Shown here one piece after another: positions 1 to 6,224 of a stretch of 6,224 nt of DNA (positions are counted from its first letter, which is position 1; each line of letters opens with the position of its first letter). The DNA comes from a bacterium (lineage in GTDB: Bacteria; Bacillota; Negativicutes; Acidaminococcales; Acidaminococcaceae), in contig SFRS01000050.1 of NCBI GenBank assembly GCA_004562175.1, positions 1 through 6,224 of the forward strand, given 5' to 3'. The notes under the pieces are model-generated. The model worked only from the letters and a program-made list of their open reading frames with translations. It was not told where the DNA came from and made no database searches. Made by a program: the position numbers and the translations under genes.

Positions 1-2333
1 AGCTGCTTGTTCAGGCGCTCGCCCAGCTCGTGCAGTACCAGCTTAACGATATCCTTAATCTGCTCCTGCTGCAGCGGTTTAAAGGTAACGATATCGTCCA
101 CACGGTTCAGGAACTCCGGACGGAAGAAGTTCATCAGCATTTGCTGAATCTTTTCGCGGTCCATTTGACCTTGGTTCTTCATGATTTCGCTGCTACCAAG
201 GTTGCTGGTCATGATAATCAGGGTGTTCTTAAAGTCCACGCTGCGGCCTTGGCCATCGGTCAGGCGGCCATCGTCCAAAACCTGCAGCAGCACATTGAAC
301 ACATCCGCATGGGCCTTTTCGATTTCGTCCAACAGGATGACGCAGTAGGGGTGACGGCGTACAGCCTCGGTCAGCTGACCGCCCTCATCATAGCCCACAT
401 AGCCTGGAGGGGCACCAATCAGACGGGACACGGTGTGCTTCTCCATGTATTCGCTCATATCGATGCGCACCATGTTGCGCTCATCATCAAAGAGTACCTC
501 AGCCAAGGTTTTAGCCAGCTCGGTTTTGCCTACGCCGGTGGGGCCTAGGAAGATGAAGGAGCCAATGGGACGGTTGGGGTCCTTGATACCGGCACGAGCG
601 CGTACCACGGCCTCGCTGACGGCCTTCACAGCCTCATCCTGACCTACTACACGCTGATGCAGGATTTCCTCAAGGTGTACTAATTTTTCGCGCTCACCGC
701 TGCCTAAGCGAGCAACGGGAATGCCGGTCCAGGTGCTCACTACCTTGGCAATATCCTCCTCGTCCACCTCTTCCTTTAGCAGTACATTGTCATTGCCCTG
801 CTCGTCCTTAGTGGACAGGTTGGAGAGCTCCTTTTGCAGAGCGGGCAGACGACCATATTTCAGCTCGGCCAGCTTGTTCAAATCATAATCGCGCTCGGCC
901 TGCTCCATCTGCTGTTTCACAGCATCGATTTCCTTTTTCACCTCGCGCACGCGGGCAATGGAAGCCTTTTCGGCATCCCAACGCTTTACCAGCTCATCGT
1001 TAGCCTTACGCAGCTTATCGAGCTCTTCATTAAGCTTTACTAAACGCTCCTTGGAAGCATCGTCCTCTTCCTTAGCCAAAGCCTGAGCTTCGATTTCCAG
1101 CTGCAGAATGCGGCGCTTACTCTCGTCCAGCTCCGTGGGCAGACTATCGATTTCGGTACGCAGACGGGCAGCGGCCTCGTCCACTAGGTCGATGGCCTTA
1201 TCCGGCAGGAAGCGGTCGTTAATATAACGGTTGGAGAGCACAGCGGCAGCTACCAAGGCAGCGTCTTTAATGCGCACGCCGTGATGCACCTCGTAGCGCT
1301 CACGCAGGCCACGCAGGATGGAGATGGTGTCCTCCACGCCCGGCTCCTTAACCATAACGGGCTGGAAACGACGCTCCAGCGCGCTGTCCTTTTCAATATA
1401 TTTGCGATATTCGTTCAAGGTAGTTGCACCAATGCAGCGCAGCTCGCCACGGGCCAGCATGGGCTTCAAAATATTGCCCGCGTCCATAGCACCCTCGGCA
1501 GCGCCAGCGCCCACTACGGTGTGCAGCTCATCGATGAACATAATAATTTGTCCGGCACTGTCGCTCACAGCCTTCAGCACCTTTTTCAGACGCTCCTCAA
1601 ATTCACCACGGAATTTGGCACCGGCAACCAGCGCTGCCAAATCCAGAGCATAAAGAGTTTTGTTCTTCAAGCTTTCGGGCACATCGCCAGCCACAATACG
1701 GCGGGCAAGGCCCTCGGCGATAGCGGTTTTACCAACGCCCGGTTCGCCAATGAGCACGGGATTATTCTTTTTACGGCGGCTCAGGATTTCGATAACGCGA
1801 CGAATTTCCTCGTCACGCCCGATAACCGGGTCCAGCTTGCCCTCCTTGGCCTTAGCAGTCAAATCCTGACCATATTTTTCCAAGGTCTTTTTGGTTTCCT
1901 CATCCGCAGCAGTATTTTGGTACTGCATCCATGCGGCTTCAACCTTCTTTTTATCGATGCCATATTTGCGCAGCAGTGAAACAACCTCACTGTCACCATC
2001 ACTAGCAATGGTAGCTACCATATCGCCCACGGTGATTTGACCCTTGGCGTTTTGATTCAAGAGAGCCATAACCCTAGCGAAGCCAGTGCCCATCATCAGC
2101 TGACGGTCCTGACCCTTAACGCCCGGGATTTTTTCTACCAAAGCCTTGGCCTCTTGGGTGAAGGCTGCTTCATCAATGTGCAGGCTTTGCAGCAAATATT
2201 TAAAAAAGCCCTCACTACCGCACAGCGCAGCCAGCACATGCGCCGTGCTCAGCTCTTGATGATAACGCATCACAGCCTGCTGTTGGGCTGCTTCTAAAAT
2301 CGATTTCAGCTCTTCGCTGTAGTTTTCATTCAT
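1..2333 (-). CDS. clpB: ATP-dependent chaperone ClpB (protein disaggregase), C-terminus cut off by the window
   Basis: Cytoplasmic Hsp100 disaggregase that threads aggregated proteins through a hexameric pore together with DnaK. The ATG at 2333 lies 7 nt after AGGAGGG, and the frame stays open to base 1, giving 777 complete residues; the family is usually about 860, so some 80-90 are missing. Domains in order: Clp N-domain (about 1-140); AAA+ 1 with Walker A GEPGVGKT (Lys202), Walker B MFIDELH (Asp268-Glu269) and arginine-finger segment ALERRF; coiled-coil middle domain (about 400-515) with the [12 protein letters not shown] motif; WTGIPV at 535; AAA+ 2 with GPTGVGKT (Lys603), pore loop GYVGYDEGG, Walker [10 protein letters not shown] (Asp669-Glu670) and arginine-finger segment FLNRVD near bases 90-110. 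The full middle domain separates it from ClpA and ClpC. Pore loop 1 reads KFRGEFEER, with Phe where E. coli has Tyr, a conservative aromatic change. No frameshift: motifs from end to end share one frame. It is divergent from lrgAB and has its own promoter. Confidence 0.97.
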   Translation of the reverse strand, partial: MNENYSEELKSILEAAQQQAVMRYHQELSTAHVLAALCGSEGFFKYLLQSLHIDEAAFTQEAKALVEKIPGVKGQDRQLMMGTGFARVMALLNQNAKGQITVGDMVATIASDGDSEVVSLLRKYGIDKKKVEAAWMQYQNTAADEETKKTLEKYGQDLTAKAKEGKLDPVIGRDEEIRRVIEILSRRKKNNPVLIGEPGVGKTAIAEGLARRIVAGDVPESLKNKTLYALDLAALVAGAKFRGEFEERLKKVLKAVSDSAGQIIMFIDELHTVVGAGAAEGAMDAGNILKPMLARGELRCIGATTLNEYRKYIEKDSALERRFQPVMVKEPGVEDTISILRGLRERYEVHHGVRIKDAALVAAAVLSNRYINDRFLPDKAIDLVDEAAARLRTEIDSLPTELDESKRRILQLEIEAQALAKEEDDASKERLVKLNEELDKLRKANDELVKRWDAEKASIARVREVKKEIDAVKQQMEQAERDYDLNKLAELKYGRLPALQKELSNLSTKDEQGNDNVLLKEEVDEEDIAKVVSTWTGIPVARLGSGEREKLVHLEEILHQRVVGQDEAVKAVSEAVVRARAGIKDPNRPIGSFIFLGPTGVGKTELAKTLAEVLFDDERNMVRIDMSEYMEKHTVSRLIGAPPGYVGYDEGGQLTEAVRRHPYCVILLDEIEKAHADVFNVLLQVLDDGRLTDGQGRSVDFKNTLIIMTSNLGSSEIMKNQGQMDREKIQQMLMNFFRPEFLNRVDDIVTFKPLQQEQIKDIVKLVLHELGERLNKQ

Positions 2334-2340
2334 AATCTTT

Positions 2341-2347
2341 CCCTCCT
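2341..2347 (-). promoter_or_regulatory. clpB ribosome binding site
   Basis: On the minus strand AGGAGGG sits 7 nt before the ATG at 2333 and fixes the clpB start. The ATG at 2329-2327 is in another frame. A second GGAGGG lies 22 nt further upstream (2363-2368) within a repeated CTTTCCCTCC (plus-strand reading). Confidence 0.9.
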
Positions 2348-2383
2348 GTATCTATAACCTTTCCCTCCATAATTCTAACAGTC

Positions 2384-2465
2384 TGCCTCCCCTAGGAAGG
2401 AAGACCGCTTGCTCACTACCTTGCCTCCCCTTCAAAGGGGAGGGGGACCGCTTGCGGTGGAGGGG
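2384..2465. repeat. GC-rich palindromic intergenic repeat, one intact and one degenerate copy
   Basis: Two units share the exact 10-mers TGCCTCCCCT (2384-2393 and 2422-2431) and GACCGCTTGC (2403-2412 and 2446-2455). The right unit keeps two hairpins: CCTCCCCT/AGGGGAGG (2424-2431 with 2436-2443, loop of 4) and ACCGC/GCGGT (2447-2451 with 2454-2458, loop TT). It is followed by GGAGGGG (2459-2465). The left unit is 5 bases shorter between the 10-mers and has lost both palindromes. The unit lies within the clpB leader transcript. It resembles small palindromic repeats scattered between genes of many gut Firmicutes, but that comparison is from memory. Neither copy has a T-run in position to make it a clear terminator. 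Confidence 0.75.
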
Positions 2466-2486
2466 TTTATTCAACTCTATACTTGT

Positions 2487-2514
2487 ATTATAGCAGTAAA
2501 AGTCAAAAAGTCAA
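2487..2514 (-). promoter_or_regulatory. clpB promoter (sigma-A type, extended -10)
   Basis: Read on the minus strand: -35 TTGACT (2514-2509), a 16-bp spacer, and a perfect -10 TATAAT (2492-2487) preceded by TGC, the extended -10 signature. Transcription should begin near 2480, giving a leader of about 147 nt that contains the palindromic repeat. I found no CIRCE element (HrcA operator) here. Confidence 0.8.
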
Positions 2515-2523
2515 ATGGTTAAA
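2501..2523 (+). promoter_or_regulatory. Tandem AGTCAAA-like heptads over the clpB -35 box (possible operator)
   Basis: AGTCAAA (2501-2507), AGTCAAA (2509-2515) and GGTTAAA (2517-2523) repeat head to tail every 8 bp. The middle copy, read backwards, supplies the clpB -35 box. CtsR, the repressor of clp genes in many Firmicutes, recognises two RGTCAAA heptads in the same orientation but 3 bp apart (10-bp period). The half-site matches and the spacing does not, so CtsR control is a possibility only. Confidence 0.4.
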
Positions 2524-2530
2524 TTTGTTA

Positions 2531-2542
2531 ATTTCGTGAAAT
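2531..2542. promoter_or_regulatory. Small dyad between the two divergent promoters
   Basis: ATTTC-GT-GAAAT is a 12-bp dyad with a 2-bp centre, in AT-rich sequence 15 bp upstream of the lrgAB -35 box and 16 bp upstream of the clpB -35 box. Its position would suit a regulator of either promoter. Dyads this short arise by chance in AT-rich DNA, and I do not recognise the binding protein. Confidence 0.2.
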
Positions 2543-2557
2543 ATTTGCCCTTATTTC

Positions 2558-2586
2558 TTGACAGGGGCTACTGCTTGTGGGACAAT
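2558..2586 (+). promoter_or_regulatory. lrgAB promoter (sigma-A type)
   Basis: A consensus -35 TTGACA (2558-2563) is followed by a 17-bp spacer and GACAAT (2581-2586). The weak -10 (4 of 6 consensus bases) is helped by a preceding TGG, an extended -10. The start of transcription is expected near 2593, leaving a leader of about 35 nt. A strong -35 with an imperfect -10 suits an operon that depends on induction. Confidence 0.65.
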
Positions 2587-2614
2587 TAAATCACTTTTTT
2601 GTTTTGCTGTTACG

Positions 2615-2620
2615 AGGAGG
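2615..2620 (+). promoter_or_regulatory. lrgA ribosome binding site
   Basis: A perfect AGGAGG, 7 nt before the ATG at 2628, decides the lrgA start. The upstream in-frame GTG at 2577 lies inside the promoter spacer and has no such site. Confidence 0.9.
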
Positions 2621-2627
2621 AATTATT

Positions 2628-2987
2628 ATGTCACCAACATCTATTTTGCGTGGTATTGCCTTTTTATTATTATTACAATGGGTTTCCACGCTTATTATCA
2701 ATGCCCTAGGCGTACCCTTTCCACCGGCGCTTTTGGGAATGCTTATTTTGACCGGCCTACTATGCGCTGGCATCATCCCTGACACCTCGGTAGAGGGTAT
2801 TTGCAATATTTTAATCTCTAAGATGGGTATGCTCTTCTTGCCCGCCGGTGTCAGCGTTATCCTTTACGCCGATGTGATTAAGGCCGAGCTTATGCCCATT
2901 GTAGTCTCCATTGTTTTGGTCAGCATCGCAGTTTTAGCTGCCACGGCCTTCTTTTTACAAGCCATGCTGAAGAAAGGAGAGCACTAA
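2628..2987 (+). CDS. lrgA: LrgA/CidA family membrane protein, small subunit of an LrgAB-type transporter
   Basis: Small holin-like integral membrane protein, 119 residues, the usual family length. It shows four hydrophobic segments at about residues 6-26, 32-50, 60-82 and 88-111, then a charged tail (KKGEH). Family marks are the PFPPALLGMLIL stretch in segment 2, which corresponds to the LP-x-PGPVIGM-like region of LrgA/CidA proteins, and GMLFLPAGVSV in segment 3, close to the ALLFVPAGVGV signature. It pairs with LrgB, whose gene starts one base after this stop codon, so the two are co-transcribed and probably form one complex. The family was first described in Staphylococcus as a modulator of murein hydrolase export and cell death. 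Later work showed that some pairs (PftAB in B. subtilis, LrgAB in S. mutans) move pyruvate. No lytSR-type two-component genes are visible in the window. Confidence 0.92.
   Translation: MSPTSILRGIAFLLLLQWVSTLIINALGVPFPPALLGMLILTGLLCAGIIPDTSVEGICNILISKMGMLFLPAGVSVILYADVIKAELMPIVVSIVLVSIAVLAATAFFLQAMLKKGEH
2974..2979 (+). promoter_or_regulatory. lrgB ribosome binding site, inside the end of lrgA
   Basis: AAGGAG overlaps the last codons of lrgA and lies 9 nt before the lrgB ATG at 2989. The junction TAAAATG leaves one base between stop and start, which favours translational coupling of the two subunits. Confidence 0.8.
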
Positions 2988-2988
2988 A

Positions 2989-3699
2989 ATGTTTCCTGAT
3001 AGCTTGCTTAATTCACCGTTATTTGGCATTGGTCTGACCGTTATTTTGTATGCTTTGAGCGAAATCCTTGTAGATAGACTGAATCTGCGTATCCTGCCAC
3101 CCTTTGTGCCTGCCTGCGTGGGCATCATCGCTTTGTTAACCCTCGTTCCGGGCATTGAATACAAGCAATACGCCGCCGGAGCCGAATTCATCAACTTTCT
3201 TTTGGGCCCTGCCACCATTGCCTTGGCACTGCCATTGTACAGAAACCGCAGGATAATCCAGGAAAAATGCCTGCCCATTGTGGGCGGCGTTACCATTGCT
3301 ACTCTCGTAGCGATTGTGGTAGTATATGTTTGCGCCAAAGGCTTGGGTGCTAGTGACAAGGTTTTAGTAAGCCTTATCCCCAAATCTGTCACTACTCCTA
3401 TCGCCATTGATATTTCCAAGACCATCGGCGGCATTCCGGCCCTGACCACTGCCGCGGTCATCTTCACCGGCATGCTGGGCGCCACCTTCAACCACAAGCT
3501 GCTGCAGCTTTTTGGCATCAAGAACGACGTCGCCGCCGGCCTTGCCATCGGCGCCTCCAGCCACGGGCTCGGCACCAGTGCCTGCGCCAGCGTCAGCCCC
3601 GTGCAGCTTGCTCTCGGCGGTGTAGCCATCGCCCTCACGGGCATCGCCACCTCCATCTTAGCGCCCCTTTTGTTGCCCATCCTCAAGAGCATTTGGTAA
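2989..3699 (+). CDS. lrgB: LrgB/CidB/PftB family membrane protein, large subunit of an LrgAB-type transporter
   Basis: Polytopic inner-membrane protein of 236 residues, a normal LrgB length. Several hydrophobic segments are visible: about 9-26, 37-53, 66-84, 97-117, 150-165, 181-190 and 206-232. The conserved family stretches are all present: FLLGPATIALALPLY (70-84), LIPKSVTTPIAIDIS with IGGIPALT (129-153), FTGMLGA (159-165), and the glycine-rich AAGLAIGASSHGLGT (182-196). In a plant chloroplast the fused LrgAB homologue PLGG1 carries glycolate and glycerate, and PftAB of B. subtilis carries pyruvate, so a small monocarboxylate is the likeliest substrate. It is the second and last gene of the operon and ends 67 bases before a strong terminator shared with nifJ. 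Its base composition changes along its length: 40% GC in 3001-3060 but 75% in 3541-3600. The exact substrate cannot be read from the sequence. Confidence 0.93.
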   Translation: MFPDSLLNSPLFGIGLTVILYALSEILVDRLNLRILPPFVPACVGIIALLTLVPGIEYKQYAAGAEFINFLLGPATIALALPLYRNRRIIQEKCLPIVGGVTIATLVAIVVVYVCAKGLGASDKVLVSLIPKSVTTPIAIDISKTIGGIPALTTAAVIFTGMLGATFNHKLLQLFGIKNDVAAGLAIGASSHGLGTSACASVSPVQLALGGVAIALTGIATSILAPLLLPILKSIW

Positions 3700-3711
3700 G
3701 CAAGTATCTAG

Positions 3712-3726
3712 CGCTGACCTTCAGCG
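3712..3726 (+). other. Short hairpin just after lrgB
   Basis: CGCTGA-CCT-TCAGCG forms a 6-bp stem with a 3-base loop 12 bases after the lrgB stop. No T-run follows, so it is not a terminator by itself. It might protect the 3' end of the lrgAB message or be chance. Confidence 0.3.
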
Positions 3727-3766
3727 TAAATTGCTTGCACAAGCTCATTACTATGCACACCATTAA

Positions 3767-3808
3767 AAAGCCTCTGGCTCCACTCTTACGAGTACAGCCA
3801 GAGGCTTT
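3767..3808. terminator. Bidirectional intrinsic terminator between lrgB and nifJ
   Basis: AAAGCCTCTGGCT (3767-3779) pairs perfectly over 13 bp with AGCCAGAGGCTTT (3796-3808). The 16-base loop contains a further ACTC/GAGT pairing (3782-3785 with 3790-3793). Rightward, the stem runs into TTTCTTATT, ending lrgAB. Leftward, it runs into five T residues (complement of 3765-3769), ending nifJ 29 bases after its stop codon. One element therefore insulates the two convergent units. Confidence 0.9.
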
Positions 3809-3836
3809 CTTATTACTTATGCTTTTGTGAGCTCAA

Positions 3837-6224
3837 TTATTCTTGAGCAGCCAGCTTTTTGTAGCCCTCTAAGCGAGCCTTAGCATCAGCTTCAGTCTTT
3901 TCAAACAGAGCTTCTGCAGTTTCCGGGAAGGTCTTTTGCAGGGAGCTGAAACGAACTTCGCCCATGAGGAATTCACGGAAGTTGCCGGTGGGCTCCTTGG
4001 AGTCAAGGCTAAAGGGATTCTTGCCTTGGGCCTTCAGCTCCGGATTGTAGCGATAGGTTGCCCAATAGCCACATTCAACGGCACGCTTTTCTTCCAATTG
4101 GCTGCAGCCCATGCCAGCCTTCAAGCCATGGTTAATGCAAGGTGCATAGCAAATAATCAAGGACGGACCATGATATGCTTCTGCTTCCTTCAAAGCCTTC
4201 AGCAGCTGGTTCTTGTCATAGCCCATAGCTACCTGAGCAACATAAACATAACCATAGCTCATAGCCATCATGCCAAGGTCCTTCTTCTTGGTCTTCTTGC
4301 CGCTAGCAGCAAATTTAGCAACTGCCGCCGTCGGGGTAGCCTTGGAGGATTGACCGCCGGTATTAGAGTAAACCTCGGTATCGAAGACCATGATGTTTAC
4401 ATCCTCGCCGGATGCCAAAACATGGTCCACGCCGCCGTAACCAATATCATAGGACCAGCCGTCACCGCCAAAGATCCAGTTGGAGCGTTTTACGAAGTAT
4501 TGCTTCATTTCGTACAGAGCAGCGCAGGTACCGCACTCGTCCTTGTGAGCAGCAACTGCAGCCTCCAAAGCGTCGGCGCGCTCACGAGAGCCTTCGCCAT
4601 CGTCCTTGCCGGCCAGCCATGCTTCCATAGCAGCCTTCAATTCCGCAGGAATATCCTCGGTCAAAGCTTCCTTGATAATGTCGGCCACTTTAGCGCGGTT
4701 TTGGGCAACGCCGATGTACATGCCTAAGCCATATTCAGCGTTATCCTCGAAGAGGGAGTTAGCCCAAGCGGGACCATGACCAGCAGCATTCTTGGTGTAG
4801 GGCATGGAAGGAGCGGAGGCACCCCAAATAGAGGAGCAGCCTGTAGCATTGGCTACCATCATGCGATCACCGAAGAGCTGGGTTACCAGCTTGGCATAGG
4901 GAGTCTCGCCGCAGCCAGCGCAGGCGCCGGAGAACTCCAACAGGGGCTCTTCGAATTGGCAGCCCTTCATGGTGTATTTATTCACAGGATTGGGCTTCAC
5001 AGCAACCTTCTTAGTTGCATATTCCCAAGCCTCAGCCTTAGCAAGTTGAGTATCCAAGGGCTTCATAACCAGAGCCTTACCCTTAGGAGCCGGGCAAACC
5101 TGAGCACAGTTACCGCAGCCCAAGCAATCCAGCGGAGAAACATTAATGGTAAAGGTCATGCCCTTAGCGCCGATAGCAGGCTTCTTAGCCATAATTTCCG
5201 GAGCAGCTGCAGCCTCAGCCTCATCCATCAATACGGGGCGAATAGCAGCGTGGGGGCAAACGAAGGCGCATTGGTTACATTGAATACAGGTATCGGGATT
5301 CCATTCAGGAACATCCAGAGCAACACCGCGTTTTTCGTAAGCAGAGGTACCGCTGGGGAAGGTGCCGTCGTTCACGCTCATCAAATCGCCAACGGTCAGC
5401 TTGTCACCCTCCAAGCGGTTCATGGGCACCATAATCTTATCTACGAAATCATTGCCGGTCTTAGCAGCAGCCTTGGTCTCCTCAGCAGTTGCCCAATCAG
5501 CAGGAATCTCAACCTTCACAACAGCGTTCACGCCGGCGTCAACAGCAGCGTAGTTCATGTCAACAACTGCTTGGCCTTTCTTGCCATAGGAATGCTCAAT
5601 GGCATCCTTCATGTATTTCACTGCTTCATCGATAGGAATAATGTTAGCCAGCTTGAAGAAGGCAGCCTGCATAACCATGTTAATGCGTGCGCCCAGGCCA
5701 ATTTCCTTGCCAATCTTTACAGCGTCAATGATATACAGATTGATATTATTCTTAGCAATATATTGCTTCATAGCTGCAGGCAGCTGCTCACCCAATTCCT
5801 CAGCAGTCCATTCGCAGTTCAAAAGCAGGGTGCCACCCTTTTTAATGCCAGCCACAACATCATAGGAATGTACATAAGAAGACTTGTGCACAGCCACAAA
5901 GTCAGCCGCATCAATCAAATAGGGAGCTTGAATCGGAGTCTTACCAAAGCGCAGGTGGGAAACAGTGATACCACCGGACTTCTTGGAATCATAGAAGAAG
6001 TAGCCTTGAGCATACATGTCGGTGTGGTCACCAATAATCTTGATGGAGTTCTTGTTAGCGCCAACGGTGCCGTCGGAGCCCAGGCCCCAGAACTTGCAGG
6101 CAGTGGTGCCTTCAGGAACGACCTCTAAATCTCTGCCGGCAGGCAGGGAGGTGTTGGTAACATCATCTACGATGCCAACGGTGAAGTTGTTTTTCGGTTC
6201 AGCAGCTGCCAAATTAGCAAATAC
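3837..6224 (-). CDS. nifJ: Pyruvate:ferredoxin (flavodoxin) oxidoreductase, N-terminus cut off by the window
   Basis: Cytoplasmic single-chain enzyme that converts pyruvate and CoA to acetyl-CoA and CO2 while reducing ferredoxin, a central step of anaerobic metabolism. 795 residues are visible (numbered from base 6224), ending at TAA 3839-3837; the family is about 1170-1200, so some 380-400 N-terminal residues lie outside. Order: DHFTVGIVDDVT-like end of domain II (about 10-25); gamma/CoA domain with FWGLGSDGTVGANKN (45-59); EKR domain (about 235-305); two ferredoxin motifs, CIQCNQCAFVC (313-323, bases 5288-5256) and CLGCGNCAQVC (367-377, bases 5126-5094); the proximal [4Fe-4S] cysteines CAGC (435, 438), ATGCSS (463) and PCINHG (696); and the TPP site GDGWSYDIGYGG (587-598) with VYSNTGGQ. 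The chain stops about 100 residues after the last cluster cysteine, so it lacks the long C-terminal extension credited with oxygen stability in the Desulfovibrio africanus enzyme. TTG at 6212 is an internal leucine, not the start. Confidence 0.97.
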   Translation of the reverse strand, partial: VFANLAAAEPKNNFTVGIVDDVTNTSLPAGRDLEVVPEGTTACKFWGLGSDGTVGANKNSIKIIGDHTDMYAQGYFFYDSKKSGGITVSHLRFGKTPIQAPYLIDAADFVAVHKSSYVHSYDVVAGIKKGGTLLLNCEWTAEELGEQLPAAMKQYIAKNNINLYIIDAVKIGKEIGLGARINMVMQAAFFKLANIIPIDEAVKYMKDAIEHSYGKKGQAVVDMNYAAVDAGVNAVVKVEIPADWATAEETKAAAKTGNDFVDKIMVPMNRLEGDKLTVGDLMSVNDGTFPSGTSAYEKRGVALDVPEWNPDTCIQCNQCAFVCPHAAIRPVLMDEAEAAAAPEIMAKKPAIGAKGMTFTINVSPLDCLGCGNCAQVCPAPKGKALVMKPLDTQLAKAEAWEYATKKVAVKPNPVNKYTMKGCQFEEPLLEFSGACAGCGETPYAKLVTQLFGDRMMVANATGCSSIWGASAPSMPYTKNAAGHGPAWANSLFEDNAEYGLGMYIGVAQNRAKVADIIKEALTEDIPAELKAAMEAWLAGKDDGEGSRERADALEAAVAAHKDECGTCAALYEMKQYFVKRSNWIFGGDGWSYDIGYGGVDHVLASGEDVNIMVFDTEVYSNTGGQSSKATPTAAVAKFAASGKKTKKKDLGMMAMSYGYVYVAQVAMGYDKNQLLKALKEAEAYHGPSLIICYAPCINHGLKAGMGCSQLEEKRAVECGYWATYRYNPELKAQGKNPFSLDSKEPTGNFREFLMGEVRFSSLQKTFPETAEALFEKTEADAKARLEGYKKLAAQE

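Noticed and set aside
1281..1979. 232-codon plus-strand frame opposite clpB, and similar ones at 30-548 and 2037-2297
   Set aside because: They are antisense shadows of clpB; the minus-strand frame carries all AAA+ motifs.
2384..2465. Palindromic repeat as a terminator, tRNA remnant or CRISPR
   Set aside because: The stems are not followed by a T-run that fits a terminator, there is no cloverleaf, and two unequal adjacent units without spacers are not a CRISPR array.
2577..2627. Longer lrgA starting at GTG 2577, adding 17 residues
   Set aside because: The extension begins inside the promoter spacer, upstream of the predicted start of transcription, and has no ribosome binding site. ATG 2628 has AGGAGG 7 nt before it and matches the family length.
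2334..2627. CIRCE (HrcA) operator or a canonical CtsR operator upstream of clpB
   Set aside because: No TTAGCACTC-N9-GAGTGCTAA match was found, and the AGTCAAA heptads have an 8-bp period instead of the 10-bp period of CtsR sites.
2955..3692. 245-codon minus-strand frame opposite lrgB
   Set aside because: It lies antisense to lrgB, whose family motifs are intact. The open frame is helped by the GC-rich third positions of lrgB.
4776..6128. 450-codon open frame on the plus strand opposite nifJ
   Set aside because: It lies wholly antisense to a clearly conserved PFOR frame, its translation resembles no protein family I know, and it has no ribosome binding site that I could see. It reflects the codon bias of nifJ.
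6210..6212. TTG at 6212 as the start of a short PFOR-like protein
   Set aside because: The frame continues open through base 6224 (residues VFAN precede it), and the conserved domain II sequence shows the gene is simply cut by the window edge.

Overview
The window carries four protein-coding genes. Two incomplete genes on the minus strand flank a complete two-gene operon on the plus strand. The layout is: clpB (minus, 5' end and most of the gene, C-terminus cut by the left edge), a divergent promoter region, lrgA-lrgB (plus), a shared bidirectional terminator, and nifJ/por (minus, C-terminal two thirds, N-terminus cut by the right edge). There are no RNA genes, insertion sequences or CRISPR arrays.

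The organism is probably an anaerobic Firmicute-type bacterium. The reasons are the single-chain pyruvate:ferredoxin oxidoreductase, strong AGGAGG ribosome binding sites, sigma-A-like promoters and a moderate, locally variable GC content. The GC-rich palindromic intergenic repeat and the general look of the proteins suggest a Negativicutes relative, but this is an impression from memory and not proven by the sequence.

Region by region: 1-2333 encodes the ClpB disaggregase (777 complete residues visible, both AAA+ modules and the coiled-coil middle domain). The 294-base gap 2334-2627 holds a strong extended -10 promoter for clpB, an approximately 147-nt clpB leader carrying a GC-rich hairpin repeat in two copies, and a second promoter pointing right into lrgAB. 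A run of 8-bp-spaced AGTCAAA-like heptads overlaps the clpB -35 box. lrgA (2628-2987) and lrgB (2989-3699) are separated by one base and encode the two membrane subunits of an LrgAB/CidAB-type system. A perfect 13-bp stem at 3767-3808 ends both lrgAB and nifJ. The rest, 3837-6224, is pyruvate:ferredoxin oxidoreductase.

Functionally, clpB is protein quality control and looks separately regulated. The more interesting pair is lrgAB next to PFOR: some LrgAB homologues (PftAB of Bacillus subtilis, LrgAB of Streptococcus mutans) are pyruvate transporters, and PFOR consumes pyruvate. The neighbourhood therefore suggests a pyruvate-uptake role rather than murein hydrolase control. I saw no clearly new type of system. 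The best leads are the clpB control region and the lrgAB-PFOR pairing.
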